Assembly: GCA_037576215.1 (NCBI GenBank)
Contig: JBANDB010000005.1
Coordinates: forward strand, 2,356,001-2,420,000
Direction: 5' to 3'
Source of the DNA: Armillaria gallica
Taxonomy: Eukaryota; Basidiomycota; Agaricomycetes; Agaricales; Physalacriaceae
DNA: 64,000 nucleotides
The stretch's first letter is position 1. Every line of letters starts with the position of its first letter. Position numbers and translations under genes: made by a program. Shown here one piece after another: positions 58,351-64,000 of the stretch. The notes below the pieces were generated by a model that made no database searches, was not told where the DNA came from, and saw only the letters and a program-made list of their open reading frames with translations.

Positions 58351-59333
58351 GTGGTGTGATGATTACTGAAGGACAGGGATGAAGGTACTGAAGATATCTT
58401 GATGAAGGCTGAGTTCTGATCCAACCCTAGGTAGTGTTTTCTCCAGCCTGACTCAGGTTCAATAATTTAAGATGGCACAAGTAAGAGATTAAGAAGAGAT
58501 GATCATTTACTTCTACTCTACTGGGCTACTTATACTAATTTTGAGACATAGTCAGAAGGAGTCATCAAGAGTCAAATACTTTAAATATACTACTTGACTC
58601 ACAATTACTGTCCCCAAGTCATTGCATCTATCTATGACTCACCAAATTTGAAAAGTACTAAAATAGGAGATCACAATAAGGCTTAATTTAGCAAATGCAG
58701 TCTCTGGTTCTCTTCCTTACCTCACACATAATATTATTTCTCCAGATCTCCAGAAACTATATGTTATAGATTACAGACACATAGTTATCTAAATTACTCT
58801 CAGCCTGAGTACAAGTGTATCTCACTGAGGCTGAACTCTCCAAGGCAAGCAGATTGCTTAGCAAGCTCACTTGTTCTTCAGCCTTATTGCTGTATATACC
58901 CATGAGGTACAGTGCAACAGCAAAGCCTTTATGTTTTAATTTCATTACTTCTTTTTCTATCATAGAGTCTTCTGCCTCAATAATGTTGCTTCTTTGCATG
59001 CCACTTGCACTATCAGCCCACTTGCTATTCTCTAGCATTGCTAATATATAAGATATTAAATATTGCAAAATTATACCCTTAAACCAAGGGAGTGTTGGAA
59101 TGTCAGAAAAACATATGGGGTCAATTAAATATTTTTGTGCATCAGCACTGGACCTACCTGTCTCCACATGACCTTTATGATGTCATTCTGCCTAATTTAG
59201 GTCTATTTAACACTTTTTAGCTTATTTTTTGTATAATAGTACCTGTCTGAATGTTTTTAAATATAATCTGTATCCTATTTAGACTCATACTTCAAGATTA
59301 GTACAATAAGATGTATAACATCATCATGATATA
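58351..59333. other. AT-rich region with one unassigned open frame
   Basis: A 136-codon frame lies on the minus strand at 59167-58757 (METGRSSADAQKYLIDPICF..., ending NLDNYVSVIYNI). It starts with ATG and is long for such AT-rich DNA, has a hydrophobic stretch (GIILQYLISYILAML) and a charged helical middle (EAEDSMIEKEVMKLKHKGF). I recognise no family, and it could be the last exon of a larger gene. Confidence 0.35.
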
Positions 59334-59471
59334 CTGTACTATTTCAACCAATTCGTCAGTCACAGGTCACAAGGCTGAAAAAACTCACCGTCAAAAATCG
59401 CTATAAATTGAAACAAAATTTCTGAGCTCTGTGAGTTTCAAATTTGTGACGAATTGATTGAAATAGTACAG
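59334..59471. mobile_element. MITE, Tc1/mariner-like (138 bp, TA target duplication)
   Basis: Left end CTGTACTATTTCAACCAATT, right end complement CTGTACTATTTCAATCAATT. The inverted match extends over about 25 bases (to cgtcac) with one difference. Flanked by TA on both sides (59332-59333 and 59472-59473). The interior has no coding sequence. TA duplication and small size fit a non-autonomous Tc1/mariner relative. Confidence 0.8.
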
Positions 59472-59473
59472 TA

Positions 59474-60104
59474 GTAAGCATTAATGCTAAAGAGTGTTGG
59501 TGAAGATCTCTGTAGACCTAGCCATTATATTCTCAGAAGCAAACAGAATGCATTATGGTATATATTATATTATCATTTACTCAAAATACTCTTCAAAAAG
59601 TTATTTTTAGGCCCTGAAAAGAGAGATTAACTTTTTTTTGAGTCTTAGGCCCAATTTACTTATCTACTCAGTATGCCAAGCTGACATTCTGACACTCCTT
59701 TGCTTTAGACATGCTGCAGGCATGATAATAGAGTTGAACACTACATGTGAACATCAGTGGTGTGCTGGTGAGTAGAATGGTACTGAGTATGCTGAATGAT
59801 GAATGCAAGACTTCCTAGTCTCTAGAGTCCAAGGTCCAAGACTGTGGTACTCTCTGTCCTAACACAAGTCCAATAGATGAGTTCACAAATAAGAATTTAG
59901 TGATAAAAGTAAGAAAGATATTGATTTCACCACCCACTAGCCACTTGTATACGACAATGAGAAAATCATAGTGGGTCATAAAGGGTCATATTAAGTCAGA
60001 AGAAATGAGTCAAGTACTAATAATATCTATATAGTCATGCTTAGTGGCTAAAGTCAGACTTGGTCATTACATGCTTGAGTAAGACTTTGACTGTCAATAT
60101 ATTA
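59474..60104. other. AT-rich intergenic region
   Basis: 3' flank of the NACHT-ankyrin gene. Nothing recognised. Confidence 0.35.
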
Positions 60105-63100
60105 TCAGATATGACTGCCATCATAAGGAGTGTATCCAGCCAAGTCCTTGCAATCTACATCAATCTGATTTGACTGCAATAATATCTCTACAACCTGTAT
60201 AAACCCCCATTCTACAGCATAGGACAGAGGTGTATGTCCTATGGAGTCCTTGCAATTCACATCCACACAATCCAACTGCAATAACATCTCTACAACCTGC
60301 AGAGAACCACTTTCTGCAGCATAGGATAAGGGTGTATGTCCAGCAGAGTCCTTGCAATCCACATCCACACAATCTGATGGTAATAGCATCTCCACAACCT
60401 GTGTAAATCCCCATTCTGAAGCATATGACAAGGGTGTACGTTCTGTTAAGTCTTTGCAATCCACATTCACATGATCTGACTGCAATAACATCTCTACAAT
60501 CTGTATGGACCCACTTTCTGCAGCATAGGACAAGGGTGTATGTCCTGTGGAGTCCTTGCAATCCACATCAACATAATCTGACCATAAAAACATCTCTACA
60601 ATCTGTGTAGACCCCCATTCCGCAGCATAGGACAAAGGAGTACATCCTATAAAGTCCTTGCAGTCCACATCTACACAATCCAACTGCAATAACATCTCTA
60701 CAACCTGCATGGACCCCTGTTCTGCAGCATATGACAAGGATGTACATCCTGTGAAGTCCTTGCAATCTACATCCACATGATCTGACTGCAATAACATCTC
60801 TACAACCTGTATAGACCCCCATTCTGCAGCATAGGACAAGGGTGTATGTCCTGTAGAGTCCTTGCAATTCACATTGACCCGATCTGACTGCAATAACATC
60901 TCTACAACCTGCATGGACCCTTTTTCTACAGCATAGGACAAGGGTGTATGTCTTGTGGAGTCCTTCCAATTCACATCAACCTGATCTAACTGTAATAATA
61001 GCTCTACAACCTGCATAGACCTCCTTTCCACAGCATAGAACAAGGCTGTACGTTCTGTGGAGTCCTTGCAATTTACATCAACCTGATCTGACTGCAATAA
61101 CATCTCTACAATCTCCTTAGACCCCTATTTTGCAGCATAAAACAAGGGTGTACATCCTGTAAAATCCCTGCAGTTCACATCTACACAATCCAACTGCAAA
61201 AACATCTTTACAACCTGCTTGGACCCTCTTTCTGCAGCATATGACAAGGATGTACATCCTGTAAAATCCTTGCAATCTAAATCCACATGATCTGACTGCA
61301 ATAACATCTCTACAACCTGCATGGACCCTTTTTCTACAGCATAGGACAAGGGTGTATATCCTGTAAAGTCCCTGCAGTTCATATCTACACAATCCAACTG
61401 TAAAAACATCTTTACAACCTGCATGGACCCCTGTTCTGCAGCATATGACAAGGATGTATGTCCTATGAAGTCCTTGCAATCCACATCCACATGATCTGAC
61501 TGCAATAATATCTCTACAACCTGCATAGACCCCCATTCTGCAGCATAAGACAAGGGTGTACGTCCTGTAGAGTCCTTGCAATTCACATTGACCTGATCTG
61601 ACTGCAATAACATTTCTACAATCTTTATAGACCCCCATTCTACAGCATAGGACAAGGGTGTACATCCTGTAGAGTCCTTACAATCCACATCAACACAATC
61701 TAACAGTAACAACATGTCTACAATCTTTGTAGACCTCCATTCTGCAGCATAGGACAAGGGTGTACGTCCTGTAAAGTCCTTGCAATCCACATCCACATGA
61801 TCTGACTGCAATAACATGTCTACAATCTCCTTCAACCCCAATTCCACAGCATAGGACAAGGGTGTATGTCCTATGGAGTCCTTGCAATTTACATCAACCT
61901 GATCTGACTGCAATAACATCTCTACAATCTCCTTAGACCCCCTTGCCACTGCATAGGACAAGGGTGTATATCCTGCAGAATCCTTGCAATTCACATTAAC
62001 CTGATCTGACTGCAATAACATCTCTACAATCTTTGTAGACTCCCTTGCCACAGCATAAAACAAGGGTGTACATCCTGCAGAGTCCTTGCAATTCACATCA
62101 ACCTGATCTAACTGCAATAACACTTCCACAATCTGTGTAGACCCCCTTTCTGCAGCATAGGACAAAGCTGTACGTTGTTTGCCAGAGTCCCAGGTATTTG
62201 GATCAATCTTGTCTTGATCAAGGAGCAGTTTCACCATTTTAGGATTCTCATTTTTGCTGGATGTGATCAACAATGATGTCTCACACTGGCATGGATCATC
62301 CCCTCATTTCAAAAGTACTTCTGTAATGTGCAACAGATCATACCACACAGCCAAATGAAGTGGAGTGAGTGCCTCAGTGGATAATATAGTATGGTCAGTT
62401 TTTATGACCTTTCTATAACATGCTAAGTTAAAAAATGCAATGATTTTGTCTACCAATGAGTGTTGCAGTTTCTTAGCATAGTATATCCAGTGATCAAGTG
62501 AGTAGCAAAGAAATGGATAATTTCTATAATTCTCATTGAAAGGATGGGAAAGATGGAAGGGAAAGATTAGACAGTGCTCCCAAACAGAAACAAGACCATC
62601 TCTATAAGGAAATCAAAGGTGAGGAATATTTATTGATTGGACATTGTCATTGCTATCATTGCTGATGTCATTGTTGTCACTGGTGGTGGTGCTGTTGTTA
62701 TTGCCATTGTTATAGTATAACCTGATATTATTGTTATGATCAACATAATAGTGGTGCCTGAAGTTGTTGAACAACATATATGTTAAGCAGGTGCATGCAA
62801 TGGTCTCTTGGAGTTGAGGGAATAAATTATCTTTCTGAGACATAAAATATTCCTGTGTTGTATAATCTAGATAAATTTGTCTTCAGCTTGTATAAGAAGG
62901 ATTAAATCATTTTACTTATGTGCAAACTTCACTATAGGATCCCTAGGCCATTTTGACCAGTCTACACTACTAGTAACAGTGACAAGTCCACCACAGACAC
63001 TTCACAAAAGATCTTTACTGTAGATATTATCAGGCTCAAAGGCCATCATGTCTGAATCAAGATCCACAGACAATGCATGCTGCAGTTCCAACACAGTCAA

Positions 63101-64000
63101 AGGGCACCTGGCAAAAGCTATCCACCCAAATATGCGAAATGCAAGGACTCTATCATCATCATCTTGACTATTGATCCGACTCTCCAGTATCTCAGTGTGT
63201 GCACCCATTATATTGTCTGGCAGTTTAGCAAGTGCATCTTCAAGTGTTTTCTAAGTTCTTGCTGAGCCAGCAAGTGAGTCCATATGCAGCCTTGCCAAAA
63301 GGAACCTATAGATAGTTGGTTAATAGGTGCAACAAGCATGCCTGCATGAGTAACACACATGTTATAAGACTTTTCTGTTACTTGAATAAGCATCTTCTTT
63401 CATAGAATCAAACCACCCTTCCCCTTGATGATGCTGGCAAGGTGCCAGCTTTGAGAGAGCCTGTCCTCAATATATAATCTAATATCATCGGTGGAAGCTT
63501 CAATATCAAATGTAGTATCTGCCTCAAAGAGCAAATCAAGTGCAATGTCAGGTCTTGACATCACAAGGAGATAGATATTATCACCCAACATCCTTCGAAT
63601 CACATCAATGAGATGTTCTCGATGGTCATTAGCAAACTCATCCAGTGCATCAAGAACAATATAGACATGGGAAGAAACACATCCCAGCACTTCTGACAGA
63701 CATTTGGTAAGGTCATCAAGAGAAGGATGTTTTGTTTTCTGGTTGGCATGAAGTGTCTTGGTTAAGGGAAAAAGGCCATAGTCTTGAACTAGCTGTTTCA
63801 GGAGGCTACAAAGAACATCTCCACAGTTTGTTCAACTGTAGATTTGTAATCGCAAAAGATACTCAGGAAAAGTGCCTTTCCCTCTTTGACCACTGGCAGT
63901 GAATGCAAATGGTTGACAATGATCGAGGCCAGGAAGGTCTTTCCAACACCAGCTGAAGAGATGTATTAGCCTCAAGAAATTAGTGAAGAGATCAGTCAAA
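60105..64000 (-). pseudogene. NACHT-ankyrin STAND (NLR-like) gene, 5' end outside the window, multiply inactivated
   Basis: From right to left: Walker A AGVGKTFLASIIVNHLHSLP (63950-63885), sensor FLSIFCDYKS, Walker B VYIVLDALDEF (about 63665-63635), YLLVMSRPDIALDLLFEADT, winged-helix text RVLAFRIFGWIAFARCPLTV and LELQHALSVDLDSDMMAFEP (63150-63030), SVCGGLVTVTSSVDWSKWPR (about 63000-62940), YFMSQKDNLFPQLQETIACT (62845-62785), then from about 62390 ankyrin repeats of 34 residues down to 60105. Fungal NLR-like proteins of this build act in self/non-self or symbiont recognition. Lesions: a one-base deletion near 63828 (TVGDVL frame lost), TAG at complement 63253-63251, TGA at 63004-63002, TGA at 62306-62304, TAG at 61127-61125. 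Coding text continues across each, so they are recent. A clean intron between the 63400 and 63300 exons could not be fixed. Confidence 0.8.
60115..62230 (-). repeat. Ankyrin-coding tandem array, about 20 units of 102 bp
   Basis: Each unit encodes a variant of VDVNCKDSTGRTPLSYAAEW followed by GSMQVVEMLLQSDQ, a standard ankyrin helix pair (T-P-L and LL motifs) of 34 residues. Units are very alike at the DNA level (tgcaataacatctctacaa, gaccc.cattctgcagcata, aagggtgta.gtcctgt.gagtcct recur throughout), pointing to recent expansion or conversion. Confidence 0.9.

Noticed and set aside
58757..59167. 136-codon minus-strand frame
   Set aside because: Reported only as part of the intergenic entry because no family, splice context or start context supports it as a gene.
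60115..62230. Regularly spaced repeats that might suggest a CRISPR array
   Set aside because: The repeats are contiguous coding units of ankyrin motifs in a eukaryotic gene; there are no spacers.

Overview
The window looks like a chromosome segment of a mushroom-forming basidiomycete (Agaricomycetes). The evidence is genes cut by many short GT-AG introns (about 45-70 bp), a DUF6534-type seven-helix membrane protein, a fungal-type flavin-dependent halogenase, fungal STAND/NACHT proteins, a Tf1/sushi-type chromovirus and a KDZ-family DNA transposon. No rRNA, tRNA or CRISPR array was seen.

Layout. 1-2.3 kb: no supported gene, but one copy of a dispersed repeat. 2.35-5.08 kb: a GMC alcohol oxidase gene (+). 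5.6-7.3 kb: an AT-rich DUF6534 membrane-protein gene (+). 7.86-8.13 kb: a truncated reading frame at a sharp composition change. 8.36-9.66 kb: a short STAND protein (-) that stops just after Walker B. 12.45-13.46 kb: a DUF1771-Smr gene (+). 13.5-17.5 kb: diverged duplicated non-coding sequence. 17.52-19.50 kb: a flavin-dependent halogenase (+) with one damaged splice acceptor. 19.9-20.8 kb: an inverted repeat. 23.13-32.29 kb: a complete LTR retrotransposon (two 484-bp LTRs, 5-bp target duplication, gag, protease, RT, RNase H, integrase, chromodomain), inactivated by TGA codons.

From 32.3 kb to the end the DNA is AT-rich and dominated by mobile or decayed sequence. 34.4-41.5 kb holds three tightly packed multi-exon genes: a central transposase-like gene (-) flanked by two genes of unknown function (+). 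44.0-45.1 kb has an LRR-like remnant and a minisatellite. 45.54-49.21 kb is a large, almost perfect palindrome (arms about 1.8 kb). Its 51-bp centre is a copy of a sequence at 33.19 kb. 49.2-58.35 kb is a degraded KDZ transposon with a companion gene and GATTAA-rich ends. 59.33-59.47 kb is a small TA-flanked MITE. 60.1-64.0 kb is a NACHT-ankyrin gene (-) running off the window, with about 20 near-identical ankyrin repeats and at least five disabling lesions.

The host genes (alcohol oxidase, membrane protein, Smr protein, halogenase) show no obvious shared pathway. A common theme is CpG decay: all 12 differences between the two LTRs, the in-frame stops of the retrotransposon pol, and all four differences between the palindrome centre and its source are transitions, nearly all of them CG to TG/CA. 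This suggests cytosine methylation and deamination of repeats. Exon boundaries were read by eye from splice consensus and family knowledge. No alignment or database search was run.
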